Of a stretch of 64,000 nucleotides of DNA, positions 43,910-52,728 are shown one piece after another. Within the stretch, counting starts at the first letter, position 1. Each line of letters starts with the position of its first letter. Made by a program: the position numbers and the translations under genes. The notes beneath the pieces are model-generated. The model was given only the letters and a program-made list of their open reading frames with translations, did no database searches and was not told the DNA's origin. This DNA comes from Simplicispira suum. Its GTDB lineage: Bacteria > Pseudomonadota > Gammaproteobacteria > Burkholderiales > Burkholderiaceae_C. The stretch lies in assembly GCF_003008595.1 (NCBI RefSeq), contig NZ_CP027669.1:3844001-3908000 (forward strand), read 5' to 3'.

Positions 43910-44025
43910 GCCGCGCGATTATGGCGGCTGGCGCACAATCCCCGGCTGCTCTCAGCACGTATTTGGGCCCTCCAGCGCCTAAAGCCTTTTTTCTGCCATC
44001 TGCTCCTTCACTGCTCCCGCATCCC

Positions 44026-45294
44026 ATGCCATTTTCTGCCCTTGGGCTCTTATCCACTCTCGCGCAAGCAGCCCAAGCCAAGGGATACGCCACCCCGACG
44101 CAGGTACAGACCGACATGCTCCCCGCCGTGCTGCAAGGGCGCGACGTGCTGGCCCAGGCACCCACAGGCTCGGGCAAGACGGCTGCCTTCGCCCTGCCCT
44201 TGCTCCAGCGCCTGGCGCAAGCGCCCCATGTGCAACCGCGCCCGGTGCATGCCTTGGTGCTGGTACCCACGCGCGAGCTGGCGGTGCAGGTGGCCGCCGT
44301 GCTGCGCGACTTTGCCGTTGCCCTGCCCCGGCGCGTTGAAGTTGCACTGGCCTTTGGCGGCGTCTCGATCAACCCACAAATGATGGCGCTGCGCGGCGGC
44401 GCCGACGTCGTCGTGGCCACACCGGGGCGACTGCTGGACCTGGTGGAACACAACGCCTTGCGCCTGGACCAGGTGCAGACCCTGGTGCTGGACGAAGCCG
44501 ACCGGCTGCTGGACCTGGGCTTTGCCGACGAGTTGGCGCGCGTGCTGGCACTGCTGCCGGCGGCGCGGCAAAACCTGCTGCTCTCGGCCACCTTTCCCGG
44601 CAAAGTGCAGGCGCTTGCCCAGGCCTTGCTGCGCGAGCCGGTACGCATCCGGGTGGATGCACCTGCCGAGACGCCGGACATCGTGCAGCGCAGCATCGCT
44701 GTGGACGCAGCCAGGCGCACGCAGTTGCTGCGCCATTTGTTGCTGCAGGAAGGCTGGAGCCGGGTGCTGGTATTCGTGGCCACGCAATACGCGGCCGAAC
44801 ATGTGGCAGAAAAGCTCTACAAGGCGGGCATTTTTGCCACTCCGTTTCACGGCGGCTTGAGCCAGGGGGCGCGCCGCCAGGTGCTCGATGAATTCAAAGC
44901 CGAGCGCTGGCAGGTCGTGCTGACCACCGATCTGGCCGCGCGCGGCCTCGACATTGCGCAACTGCCGGCCGTCGTCAACTTCGATCTGCCGCGATCACCG
45001 TCTGACTATGTCCACCGCATTGGCCGCACCGGACGCGCGGGTGAGGCCGGCCTGGCGCTGAGCTTTGTCACGCCCGAGGGCGAAGCGCATATGCGCCTGA
45101 TTGAAAAGCGCCTGGGCGTCCAGTTCGAGCGCGAGCGACTGGCCGGATTTGAGCCCAGCACGGAGCCGGCCACGTCCAGCGCCAACGCCGATGCGGGCGC
45201 CGGCGGCATCAAGGGCAAACGCCCGAGCAAAAAAGACAAGCTGCGTGCAGCAGGCCTGCTGCCGCCGCTGGATCGCTCGCCGGGCGGCACCTGA
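44026..45294 (+). CDS. DEAD-box RNA helicase (RhlE-like)
   Basis: A 422-residue helicase with Q-motif GYATPTQVQTDMLP, motif I APTGSGKTAAF, PTREL, VLDEADRLLDLGF (II), SATF (III), and the C-terminal HRIGRTGRAGEAG. A basic tail (GKRPSKKDKLRAAG) should add RNA affinity. It unwinds or remodels RNA during ribosome assembly or decay. The frame is open 101 codons upstream of the chosen ATG, but the family begins at MPFSALGLLS. Confidence 0.93.
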   Translation: MPFSALGLLSTLAQAAQAKGYATPTQVQTDMLPAVLQGRDVLAQAPTGSGKTAAFALPLLQRLAQAPHVQPRPVHALVLVPTRELAVQVAAVLRDFAVALPRRVEVALAFGGVSINPQMMALRGGADVVVATPGRLLDLVEHNALRLDQVQTLVLDEADRLLDLGFADELARVLALLPAARQNLLLSATFPGKVQALAQALLREPVRIRVDAPAETPDIVQRSIAVDAARRTQLLRHLLLQEGWSRVLVFVATQYAAEHVAEKLYKAGIFATPFHGGLSQGARRQVLDEFKAERWQVVLTTDLAARGLDIAQLPAVVNFDLPRSPSDYVHRIGRTGRAGEAGLALSFVTPEGEAHMRLIEKRLGVQFERERLAGFEPSTEPATSSANADAGAGGIKGKRPSKKDKLRAAGLLPPLDRSPGGT

Positions 45295-45296
45295 GC

Positions 45297-45632
45297 TCAA
45301 TCGCCCAGGTAAGGCGCGGCGGTGGGCGGCACGCCGTCGTCCACCTGCGGGCGTGCTGGCCGCCGGGCCGGGCGGGCCAGAAGCTCCAGATAAAACTGCC
45401 CGGCCTGGGCAGCCACGGCGCTGTCGATCAAGCCCATCACATCGCCCAGGGCCACTACGGCAGGCTCTTGCGGGGGCACGGCGAAGCGGCAGTCGAAATC
45501 CCAAAAATCGGAGCCCTCGGGGAGCTTCTTGCCACGCTCGCGGCGCAGGTATTTGCGGATTTCGTGTTTGATGGCTTCGAGGCGCCGGTCGGGATGCTGC
45601 CCTTCGGCATGCAGGGCAAAAGTTTTCTTCAT
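45297..45632 (-). CDS. DUF6172 family protein
   Basis: A 111-residue small soluble protein: MKKTFALHAEGQHPDRRLEAIKHEIRKYLRRERGKKLPEGSDFWDFDC matches DUF6172, conserved in proteobacteria without known function. The C-terminal 25 residues are Pro/Ala/Arg-rich. It is convergent with the helicase gene (two bases between stops). A TTG two codons upstream is a less likely start. Confidence 0.8.
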   Translation of the reverse strand: MKKTFALHAEGQHPDRRLEAIKHEIRKYLRRERGKKLPEGSDFWDFDCRFAVPPQEPAVVALGDVMGLIDSAVAAQAGQFYLELLARPARRPARPQVDDGVPPTAAPYLGD

Positions 45633-45732
45633 GGCCAATGGTACCGCCTTGCACCCACTGCCCTAGTGGCCCATGTCCACGTGGTTTACACAAAATGTCA
45701 CAATAGAATCCTATTCGCTTCGCCTACTTACG

Positions 45733-47019
45733 ATGACCGACTTGACCCAATTGCTGCACGCTCTGCCCGGCGCTGTGCTGCTGAGTCGAAATGACGTGAT
45801 CGTCTACGCCAATCACGCAAGTGCTGCGCTGTTGGAAGCGGCTTCGCCGCAGGCCTTGCTCGGGCACACGACCAACGAGTTCGTGCATCCACTGGACAAG
45901 CAGCGCTCCAGTGAGCGCATCCATCGGGTCAGCGAATCGGCCGATGCAGGCGCCGGCACTCCCAACAAGCCATCGGAATTTCGCATTCACACCTGCCGGG
46001 GGAACTTGCGCATGGTGCTGATCTCCAGCGTCGCTGTCGAAGTGGATGGCGCTCCCGCCGTGCTGATGTGCGGCATGGACATGACGCACCAGAGCGAAAT
46101 TCAGGAACAGCTGCGCGAGAGCGAGCAGAACTTCCGGCGCCTTTTCGAGAGCATGCAGGATGTGTACTACCGCACCGACGCCCAGGGCGTGGTGCAGCAT
46201 GTGGGTCCCGGCGTGCGCCGGGTGCTGGGCTACGAGCCGCACGAAATCGAAGGCCACACCGCTGAAGCCTATTACCCCCAAAGCAGCGACCGCGACGCCT
46301 TCAAAGCAGCGATTGCGACGCACGGAGAGGTGGCAGATTTTTCCGGGCAAATGGTGCGAAAGGATGGGCGGGTGATCGACATTTCGATCAGCAGCCACGC
46401 CTTGTTCGATCACAACGGCGAGTTTGCGGGCATCGAAGGCATTTACCGCGACGTGACGCAGCGCAAAAACCTGGAGCGCGAACTGCAGCGCCTGGCCACC
46501 ACCGACATGCTGACCGGCATGACCAACCGGCGTGCGTTTCTCGATCTCGCCGAGCGCACCTATGCGCAGTCGCGTCGCAAAGGAACGGCCATGTGCCTGC
46601 TGATGCTCGACCTGGACCATTTCAAAAGCGTCAACGACCGCTTCGGCCACCTGGAAGGCGACCGCGTGCTGGTGGCTTTTACCCAGGCGGTGCGCGCGCA
46701 ACTGCGTGGCAGCGACACCGTGGGACGCCTGGGCGGCGAAGAGTTCTGTGTGCTGCTGCCGCAGACCGATACCGCCAGCGCTGCCGAGGTGGCTACGCGG
46801 ATTCTTGCCGGTACCCGGGCGATGCGCCTTGAAACGGTCGCAGGCGAAGCTTTTTCCATCACGGTGAGCGCGGGGCTGGCCACGCTGCTCGCTTCAGACA
46901 AGAGCCTTCACCGGTTGCTCGATCGCGCCGACCAGTCGCTCTACAGCGCCAAGCGCAGCGGACGTGATCGACTCGCGATCGATGTCTCAACGGACGATCC
47001 GGGCGCCCTCACCCTTTGA
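45733..47019 (+). CDS. PAS-PAS-GGDEF diguanylate cyclase
   Basis: A 428-residue soluble protein: a first PAS-like domain (about 5-110), a second PAS domain (about 128-250, QNFRRLFESMQDVYYRTD...GIYRDVTQRK), then GGDEF (about 262-420). The active site is intact, LGGEEF, and an RGSD inhibitory I-site lies five residues before it, so it should make cyclic di-GMP under product control. No membrane segment is present. A start 20 codons upstream is open; MTDLTQLLHAL is preferred. Confidence 0.92.
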   Translation: MTDLTQLLHALPGAVLLSRNDVIVYANHASAALLEAASPQALLGHTTNEFVHPLDKQRSSERIHRVSESADAGAGTPNKPSEFRIHTCRGNLRMVLISSVAVEVDGAPAVLMCGMDMTHQSEIQEQLRESEQNFRRLFESMQDVYYRTDAQGVVQHVGPGVRRVLGYEPHEIEGHTAEAYYPQSSDRDAFKAAIATHGEVADFSGQMVRKDGRVIDISISSHALFDHNGEFAGIEGIYRDVTQRKNLERELQRLATTDMLTGMTNRRAFLDLAERTYAQSRRKGTAMCLLMLDLDHFKSVNDRFGHLEGDRVLVAFTQAVRAQLRGSDTVGRLGGEEFCVLLPQTDTASAAEVATRILAGTRAMRLETVAGEAFSITVSAGLATLLASDKSLHRLLDRADQSLYSAKRSGRDRLAIDVSTDDPGALTL

Positions 47020-47020
47020 A

Positions 47021-47085
47021 AATTTAAGCTAAATAAGCCTCTAGCGCTTATTCCATAAGCGTTAGCAGCTATCAATTCAATAGTG
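47021..47085 (-). repeat. AGCGCT-type short dispersed repeat, copy 5
   Basis: GCCTCTAGCGCTTATTCCAT, AAGCGTTAGCAGCTATCAAT and a short AT-rich tail. It separates the diguanylate cyclase and slyX genes. Confidence 0.78.
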
Positions 47086-47126
47086 GTGAATGACCTGCCC
47101 CGCCGCGCGGCAGGCCGCTTCAGTAT

Positions 47127-47354
47127 TCAGTAATGCGGCGGAAGTTCATCGCGTGGGTCGCGCGGCTGGCTGCCCTCGCCATCGGGCGAGCGCTGGCGCA
47201 ACTGCACCACTTCACGCGCCAACTGGTCGATCTGATCGCGCTGCCGGTAGATGACAAGGTTGAGTTCGTCCAGCAGGTCTTCCATGTAGCTGAGCTTGAC
47301 CTCCAGGTTCTCCAGCCGCGCTGCGGTGTGCAGATCGGACCCAATGCCAGCCAT
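47127..47354 (-). CDS. slyX: SlyX family protein
   Basis: A 75-residue coiled-coil protein: RLENLEVKLSYMEDLLDELNLVIYRQRDQIDQLAREVVQLRQR is the SlyX heptad region. Function unknown. A GTG at 47363 overlaps the stop of the aminotransferase gene as GTGA and would add three residues; translational coupling through it is plausible. Confidence 0.85.
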   Translation of the reverse strand: MAGIGSDLHTAARLENLEVKLSYMEDLLDELNLVIYRQRDQIDQLAREVVQLRQRSPDGEGSQPRDPRDELPPHY

Positions 47355-47359
47355 ACGGC

Positions 47360-48556
47360 TCACAGCGCCTGCGCCAGGCGCGCCACGCCTTCGCGGATTT
47401 TTTCCACATCGGCCGTGGCGAACGACAGGCGCAGGGTGGCGCTGTCGGGCTGGGCGCAGAAGAACGGCGTGCCCGGCACAAAAGCCACGCCCTTTTCAAT
47501 GGCGCGCTTGGCAAACGCATTGCCGTCTGCCACCTTGCCGCCTGCGCCGGTCAGGCGCGCCCAGACAAACAGCCCGCCTTGGGGCTGCACGAACGCGATG
47601 GCTTGGCCCAGGTCTTTGCGCAGCGCGTCGCCCATGGCCTGGGCGCGCTCGGCGTACACGGCGCGCATCCGGGTCAGCGTTCCGGGCAAGCGCCCGGCCT
47701 TGAGGTATTGCGCCGCCGTGGCCTGGGCAAAGGTGCTCGTGGCGGCGTCGCTGAACTGCTTGCACATGGTGGCCTTGGCCAGCAGCTCGGGCGGGGCCAC
47801 CAGCCAACCCACGCGCAGGCCGGGCGAGAGCACCTTGCTGAGCGATCCGCAGTGCGCCAACAGATCGCGGCTACCGGGCACCTGTGCCGAGAGCGCGAGC
47901 AGGCTGGGCGGTGGCGCCTCGCCGAAGTACAGGTCGCCATAGGGGTCGTCCTCCACCACCAGGGTGTTGTACTTCACCGCCAGCTCCAACACCTTTTTGC
48001 GGCGATCGAGGGGCAGCAGCGCACCGCTGGGGTTGCCGAAGGTGGGAATCAGGTAGACAAACTTGGGCTTGTGCTCGGCGATCAGCTGCTCCAGCACATC
48101 GGTTTGCACGCCGTCTGCATCGATGGGCGCGCTGATCAGCTCGGCACCGTAGAGGCGAAAGCACTGAATGGTGGCCAGAAAGGTCGGACCTTCGACAATG
48201 ACTTTGTCACCGGGGCTGATCAGGGTTTTGCCCAGCAAATCAAGCGCCTGCTGGCTGCCGGTGGTGACGATGAGATTTTCGGGCGCCAGCGCTGCAGCAC
48301 CCTTGCTCGTCATGAACGCGCTGATCTGCTCGCGCAGCGGCTGGTAGCCCTCGGTGGCGCCGTACTGCAGCGCAGCGCCTGGCTCCTGGTCGAGGGCCGC
48401 GTTGCTGGCGGCGCGAATGCCGTCCACGTCAAACATGGCGCTGTCCGGAAAACCGCCGGCAAAACTGATGATGCCGGGCTTGCCCAGCAGCTTGAAAAGC
48501 TCGCGGATGGCAGAGGTTTCTACGTTGTTCAGGCGGTCGGCAAATTGCAGCGGCAT
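47360..48556 (-). CDS. PLP-dependent aminotransferase (LysN/2-aminoadipate type)
   Basis: A 398-residue fold-type I aminotransferase: ISFAGGFPDSAMF, IVTTGSQQALDLLGK, IPTFGNPSGALL, VVEDDPYGDLYF and the PLP lysine in CGSLSKVLSPGLRVGWL. The N-terminus MPLQFADRLNNVETSAIRELFKLLG fits the LysN/MocR-enzyme group that transaminates 2-aminoadipate, aromatic or branched amino acids. The frame is open 51 codons upstream; the family start is used. slyX follows. Confidence 0.92.
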   Translation of the reverse strand: MPLQFADRLNNVETSAIRELFKLLGKPGIISFAGGFPDSAMFDVDGIRAASNAALDQEPGAALQYGATEGYQPLREQISAFMTSKGAAALAPENLIVTTGSQQALDLLGKTLISPGDKVIVEGPTFLATIQCFRLYGAELISAPIDADGVQTDVLEQLIAEHKPKFVYLIPTFGNPSGALLPLDRRKKVLELAVKYNTLVVEDDPYGDLYFGEAPPPSLLALSAQVPGSRDLLAHCGSLSKVLSPGLRVGWLVAPPELLAKATMCKQFSDAATSTFAQATAAQYLKAGRLPGTLTRMRAVYAERAQAMGDALRKDLGQAIAFVQPQGGLFVWARLTGAGGKVADGNAFAKRAIEKGVAFVPGTPFFCAQPDSATLRLSFATADVEKIREGVARLAQAL

Positions 48557-48659
48557 GGTGGGGTCTCGGTGGTGTCTGGCGATAGTCTGGCCGCAATTGT
48601 CCCAAAACAGCGCGCGGGATTCCTGCGTTCGCCCAGGCAGCGCCCGTAGACTTGCTGCC

Positions 48660-48923
48660 ATGTCCATTGAACTGCCCAAAGAAGCCCGCAGCGCGGCCAT
48701 TGCCTCCATCGAGCGCTACTTCCTGGAAGAGCATGGCGAGCGCATCGGCAACATGGCTGCCGGCGCCCTGTTGAACTTCTTCCTCGCCGACATTGGCCCT
48801 GCCGTCTACAACCTGGCGGTGGCGCAGGCGCAGGAGCGCATGCAGGCGCGGGTGGCGGACCTCGACATTGAACTGCATGCAGAGGCGTTCACCTGGTGGA
48901 CCCAACGCAAAGGAAAACCCTGA
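48660..48923 (+). CDS. DUF2164 family protein
   Basis: An 87-residue protein matching DUF2164: KEARSAAIASIERYFLEEHGERIGNMAAGALLNFFLADIGPAVYNLAV. Function unknown. It is divergent from the aminotransferase gene, with a 103-base gap, and its stop is three bases before the start of the disrupted AraC-GyrI gene, so the two were probably co-transcribed. Confidence 0.85.
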   Translation: MSIELPKEARSAAIASIERYFLEEHGERIGNMAAGALLNFFLADIGPAVYNLAVAQAQERMQARVADLDIELHAEAFTWWTQRKGKP

Positions 48924-49017
48924 TTCATGCCAGCCGCCATGGACACGCCATCCACCGCACCACGCGCGGCCTATGTGCGCCGCATCAACGGTGTGCTGGA
49001 CCATATCAACGCGCACT

Positions 49018-50134
49018 TATTGATCCGGCCCTGTGAAGTATTAAGCCGCGTAGCGAACTCGGCGATCCTGGAAGTAGCCAATAACCCGTTCCGGGTTTTG
49101 CTCCAGCATCGCCATATGATCGTTCGCGGCCTCGCGTAACTTGGCCTTGGTTCTGACCGGTACGCGCTTGCCCATCTCTTGCTTCAAATCCGCATTGAGC
49201 CGCTCTTCTGGGTTGAGCTGTGGGCTGTAGCTGGGCAGGTAGAACAGCTCAATTTGGTCTTTGTGTTCGGCCACCCAAGCCTTCACCAGCTTGCTGTGAT
49301 GCACACGCAAATTGTCCAGAATCAGAAAGACTTTTTTACCTGCATCCTTGATCAAGGCTTGCAGGAATTCAATGAGCTTGTCGGCGTCAAACGCCTCGTC
49401 AATGATCATCCAGCGCGTCTTGCCCTGGTTGGTCACAGTTGCAATCATGGAGAGCTTGTGGCGGGTGCCGCCAATAGCCATGGTCACTGGCGTTTTGCCT
49501 GTCGGCGCATAGCTTCTGCCGCGCACATCCGTGTTGACCAAAGCGGTCTCATCGCCCCAGTGAATTTCGGCCCCTTCAGCTCTGGCGCGCTGCTCGATGC
49601 CGGGGTACTCGCCCTCCAACCAAGCCTGGACTGCGGCAGGGCTTTGCTCGTACGCACGCTTGATTGGTTTTTGCGGTGTGAAGCCCCAGCGGGTGAGGTA
49701 CTTGCCGACACTACGAACCTGTAGTTTCATGCCAAATTCTTGTTCGATCAATTGGCCCACGGCCGCTCGGCTCCACAGGTGAAAGTCCATCTTGAGTTGC
49801 TCGGGACGCTTGTCGATGATCATTCTTTGAATCGTCTCTTCTTGCGTTTGACTGAGGACCCGGCCATCGCCTGGGCTACGCCCGCGCAAGGCGGGCCGAA
49901 TAGCGCTCCAGCCGCCGGCTTCAAAGAGGTCAATCGCGGCGCGCACCGGCGGGTAGCTCAACCCTGTCATCGCCACGATTTGCATGATCTTGATGCCTTT
50001 CTTGTGCAGCCGCACGACTTGCTTGCGGCGCTCGTGAAGTTGCTCCAGTGTTTGCTTTCTTGCGTTTTCTTTTTCCATGGGCTTCTGACCATCAAACGCA
50101 CATAAAATTCATACTTTATTGGGCCTTATCTATA
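49018..50134 (-). mobile_element. IS630-type insertion sequence with TA target duplication
   Basis: The element lies between TA at 49018-49019 and TA at 50133-50134. The ends form an imperfect inverted repeat: TATTGATCCGGCCC at the left, TATAGATAAGGCCC at the right (read inward). It carries one transposase gene on the minus strand that looks intact. TA duplication is the hallmark of IS630/Tc1-mariner transposition. Confidence 0.9.
49041..50078 (-). CDS. IS630-family transposase
   Basis: A 345-residue transposase. The N-terminal part has helix-turn-helix modules (RRKQVVRLHKKGIKIMQIVAMTGLSYPPVRAAIDLF), and the catalytic DDE triad is visible as HWGDETAL, LILDNLRVHHS and YSPQLNPEERLNADLK. Length and order match full-length members; no frameshift is seen, so it may still be active. 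It is nearly the whole length of its element. Confidence 0.93.
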   Translation of the reverse strand: MEKENARKQTLEQLHERRKQVVRLHKKGIKIMQIVAMTGLSYPPVRAAIDLFEAGGWSAIRPALRGRSPGDGRVLSQTQEETIQRMIIDKRPEQLKMDFHLWSRAAVGQLIEQEFGMKLQVRSVGKYLTRWGFTPQKPIKRAYEQSPAAVQAWLEGEYPGIEQRARAEGAEIHWGDETALVNTDVRGRSYAPTGKTPVTMAIGGTRHKLSMIATVTNQGKTRWMIIDEAFDADKLIEFLQALIKDAGKKVFLILDNLRVHHSKLVKAWVAEHKDQIELFYLPSYSPQLNPEERLNADLKQEMGKRVPVRTKAKLREAANDHMAMLEQNPERVIGYFQDRRVRYAA

Positions 50135-50990
50135 GGCGACACGCTGGATCTGCAAACGCTGGCCGCTGTGGCGCATTTTTCGCCCTGGCACTTTCACCGC
50201 ATCTTCCAGGCAATGACGGGCGAAACGCTTGCCGATTGCGTTCGCCGCCTGCGCCTGGAGGCCGCCGCTCAGCGGCTTCTGACGCGCCCACCCCGCAGCG
50301 CGCTTGCCGTCGCGCTGGCCGTCGGGTTTGCCTCACCCGAAGTGTTTGCGCGCGCCTTCAAGGCGTACTTCGGAAGCACCCCCACAGAGTGGCGGCGCGG
50401 AGCTTGGCGCGAATGGGCCACTCGACACGACGAAGCCTTCAGCAAGATTCATCAAGAAAAGCGCAAGCCGCATCAAGCCAGCGTCGCCGTCTTTCTTGAT
50501 CATTGGCCGCAACCGGGCAGCTGCCTGGCCACAATCAATGAAAGATCTCCCATGCAAGTACAAGTCAAGACCCTGCCTGCCATGCGCCTGGCCTATATGC
50601 GGTCCACCGGCCCCTACGGCGGCGGCCACATCGGCAAGTTGTGGGCGCGCTTTGCCGCCTGGTGCGCAGCCGAAGGCCCCATGACGCAGCGCCAGACCAC
50701 CTACGGCATCGGACAGGACAACCCGGCAATTGCGCCCGCCGACAAGCTGCGCTACGACTGCTGCGTGGCGGTGGGCGAGAGCTTCCTGCCCCAGGGTGAA
50801 GTGGGCGTACAGGATTTTTCGGGTGGACGCTATGCCTGCGCACCCTTCAAGGGCACCAGCGCGCAAATACACGCAGCGTGGATGCAGATGTACGGCCAAT
50901 GGCTGCCCGAAAGCGGCTGGCAGGCAGACGACAAGCCCGGCGTCGAGGTCTACGGCGAAGACTTCGAGATGGACCCCGCGACCGGGATCT

Positions 50991-51866
50991 TCACTTGCGA
51001 AACGTGCGTGCCGGTGCGGCCGCTTTGACCGATGGCACGCGCTGTGGCATCGCCACCACCATCGCGATGCCGCCGGTGATCGCCAGCGCCGCCCAGCCCA
51101 GGCGTTGCGTCCAGTCTTCCCCCAGCAACAGGGTACCGCCCAGCGCCGCCAGCAGCGGCACGCTCAACTGCACCGTGGCGGCTGCACTGGCTCGCAAATG
51201 CGGCAGAACCGTGTACCAGACGATGTAGCCCAGGCCAGAAGTGATGGCCCCGGAACACAGAGCCAGCGCCAGGCCGCTGGGGGTGATCGACCACTGCGAC
51301 GCGCTGGCAGCCACCAGAAGCAGAGCGAACGGCACGCTGCGCAGGAAATTGCCTGCCGTGGCAGCGCCAGCGTCTCGTGCTCCCCTGCCGTGCAGCGAAT
51401 AGGCGCCCCAGCCCACGCCCGCAGCCAACATCAGCATGGCGCTGCCCGGAGGCGGCGCGCTCCAACCCGGCAACAGCAGAACCACCAAGCCGCCCATGGC
51501 CAGCAGCAATCCGAACCACTGGGCAAGCGCCAGGCGCTCACCACGCCAAAGGCCTGCGCCAATCATCGTGGCCTGCACAGCGCCAAACAGCAGCAGGGCA
51601 CCCACGCCCGCAGGCAAACGCGCATAAGCCCACGAGAACGCTGCGGCATACGCGAACAACCAGAAAGCCGCCGCCCAGGTGCCATGGGCCACGGGCGAGA
51701 CGCGGCGAACGCGCACCACCACCACCAGCATCGCCGCGCCCGAAGCCAGGCGGATGGCGGCAAAACTGGTGGGGTCAATCAACTCGCTTTTGAGCGCCAA
51801 TCGGCACAGCAGCGAGTTGGCTGCAAAGGCCAGCATGGAAAGCAGCGTCAGCAAAACGACACGCAT
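50991..51866 (-). CDS. EamA/DMT-family transporter
   Basis: A 291-residue protein with ten membrane helices in two EamA repeats (FAANSLLCRLALKSELIDPTSFAAIRLASGA and, in the second half, SAMLMLAAGVGWGAYSLHGRG, PLLAALGGTLLLGEDW). These carriers export metabolites or amino acids. It converges on the AraC-GyrI pseudogene with a 38-base overlap and is divergent from nth. Substrate unknown. Confidence 0.9.
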   Translation of the reverse strand: MRVVLLTLLSMLAFAANSLLCRLALKSELIDPTSFAAIRLASGAAMLVVVVRVRRVSPVAHGTWAAAFWLFAYAAAFSWAYARLPAGVGALLLFGAVQATMIGAGLWRGERLALAQWFGLLLAMGGLVVLLLPGWSAPPPGSAMLMLAAGVGWGAYSLHGRGARDAGAATAGNFLRSVPFALLLVAASASQWSITPSGLALALCSGAITSGLGYIVWYTVLPHLRASAAATVQLSVPLLAALGGTLLLGEDWTQRLGWAALAITGGIAMVVAMPQRVPSVKAAAPARTFRK

Positions 51867-52033
51867 GGGGAATTTGAATTCTGATGGCGCCCAACAGGGG
51901 CGAAAGCGTGCGAGCGGCAGACAACAGCACAGCCGGCAGCGGCCGAGCCATTTTGACAGTGCTGCGCACCCAGGCTGCGCTGCTGCTTCGATCTTCTATA
52001 GTGGCCGCGCTGCATCCCGCGACCCCATCCCTC

Positions 52034-52672
52034 ATGAAACCCGCCCTCATCCAACCCTTCTTTGCTGCCCTCAAGGCAGCCAACCCCGAACCACAAACGG
52101 AGCTGGAGTACACCAGTGTGTTTGAGTTGCTGGCCGCCGTACTGCTCTCGGCCCAGGCCACCGACGTGGGTGTGAACAAGGCCACGCGCAGACTGTTCCC
52201 CATAGCGAACACACCGCAGGCCATTCTTGACTTGGGGCTGGGCGCCCTGGAGGCGCACATCAAGACCATCGGCCTGTACCGCAGCAAGGCCAGGCACCTG
52301 ATGGAAACCTGCCGCATGCTGGTCACGCAGCACGGCGGCCAGGTGCCGGATACGCGCGAAGCCCTGGAGGCCCTGCCCGGCGTAGGCCGCAAAACGGCCA
52401 ATGTGGTGCTGAACGTGGCGTTTGGCCAGCCCACCATGGCGGTGGACACGCACATCTTTCGCGTCAGCAACCGCACCGGCCTGGCCCCAGGCAAGACGCC
52501 GCTGGCGGTGGAGCAGCAACTGCTCAAACGTGTGCCGCCTGAATACGCCGTGGACTCCCACCACTGGCTGATTCTGCTGGGACGCTATGTCTGCCAGGCG
52601 CGCAAGCCGCGCTGCTGGGAGTGCGTGGTGGCGCCGTATTGCGACTACGAGCCGAAAACACCGCGCCCATAG
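52034..52672 (+). CDS. nth: endonuclease III
   Basis: A 212-residue DNA glycosylase/AP lyase: helix-hairpin-helix with LPGVGRKTANVVLN (catalytic Lys), the Asp in MAVDTHIFRVSNR, and the C-terminal 4Fe-4S motif C-X6-C-X2-C-X5-C in VCQARKPRCWECVVAPYC. It removes oxidised pyrimidines. The frame is open 50 codons further upstream; MKPALIQPFF is the family start. Confidence 0.95.
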   Translation: MKPALIQPFFAALKAANPEPQTELEYTSVFELLAAVLLSAQATDVGVNKATRRLFPIANTPQAILDLGLGALEAHIKTIGLYRSKARHLMETCRMLVTQHGGQVPDTREALEALPGVGRKTANVVLNVAFGQPTMAVDTHIFRVSNRTGLAPGKTPLAVEQQLLKRVPPEYAVDSHHWLILLGRYVCQARKPRCWECVVAPYCDYEPKTPRP

Positions 52673-52682
52673 GGCCGCAATG

Positions 52683-52697
52683 GCGCTGGCTATACTG
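52683..52697 (+). promoter_or_regulatory. extended -10 promoter of the first GGDEF gene
   Basis: GCGCTGGCTATACTG contains TATACT (52691-52696) preceded by TGGC, 32 bases before the ATG. The identical 15-mer precedes the second GGDEF gene at 54018, so the duplication included the promoter. Confidence 0.6.
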
Positions 52698-52728
52698 AAA
52701 TTCAACTCTGTATGCCAGCCGCCTGCCT

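Larger units (their letters stand above)
48927..51028 (+). pseudogene. AraC/GyrI-like regulator gene interrupted by an IS630-type element
   Basis: The 5' piece (48927-49019) encodes MPAAMDTPSTAPRAAYVRRI...DHINAHL, and the 3' piece (50135-51028) continues GDTLDLQTLAAVAHFSPWHFHRIFQ, then a second AraC helix-turn-helix and a GyrI-like ligand domain (QVQVKTLPAMRLAYMRSTGPYGGG...FEMDPATGIFTCETCVPVR). Removing 49020-50134 restores one frame of 328 codons including stop. The gene would be an AraC-type activator with a small-molecule or drug-binding domain. The 3' end overlaps the convergent EamA gene by 38 bases. As it stands it cannot make a full protein. Confidence 0.92.
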
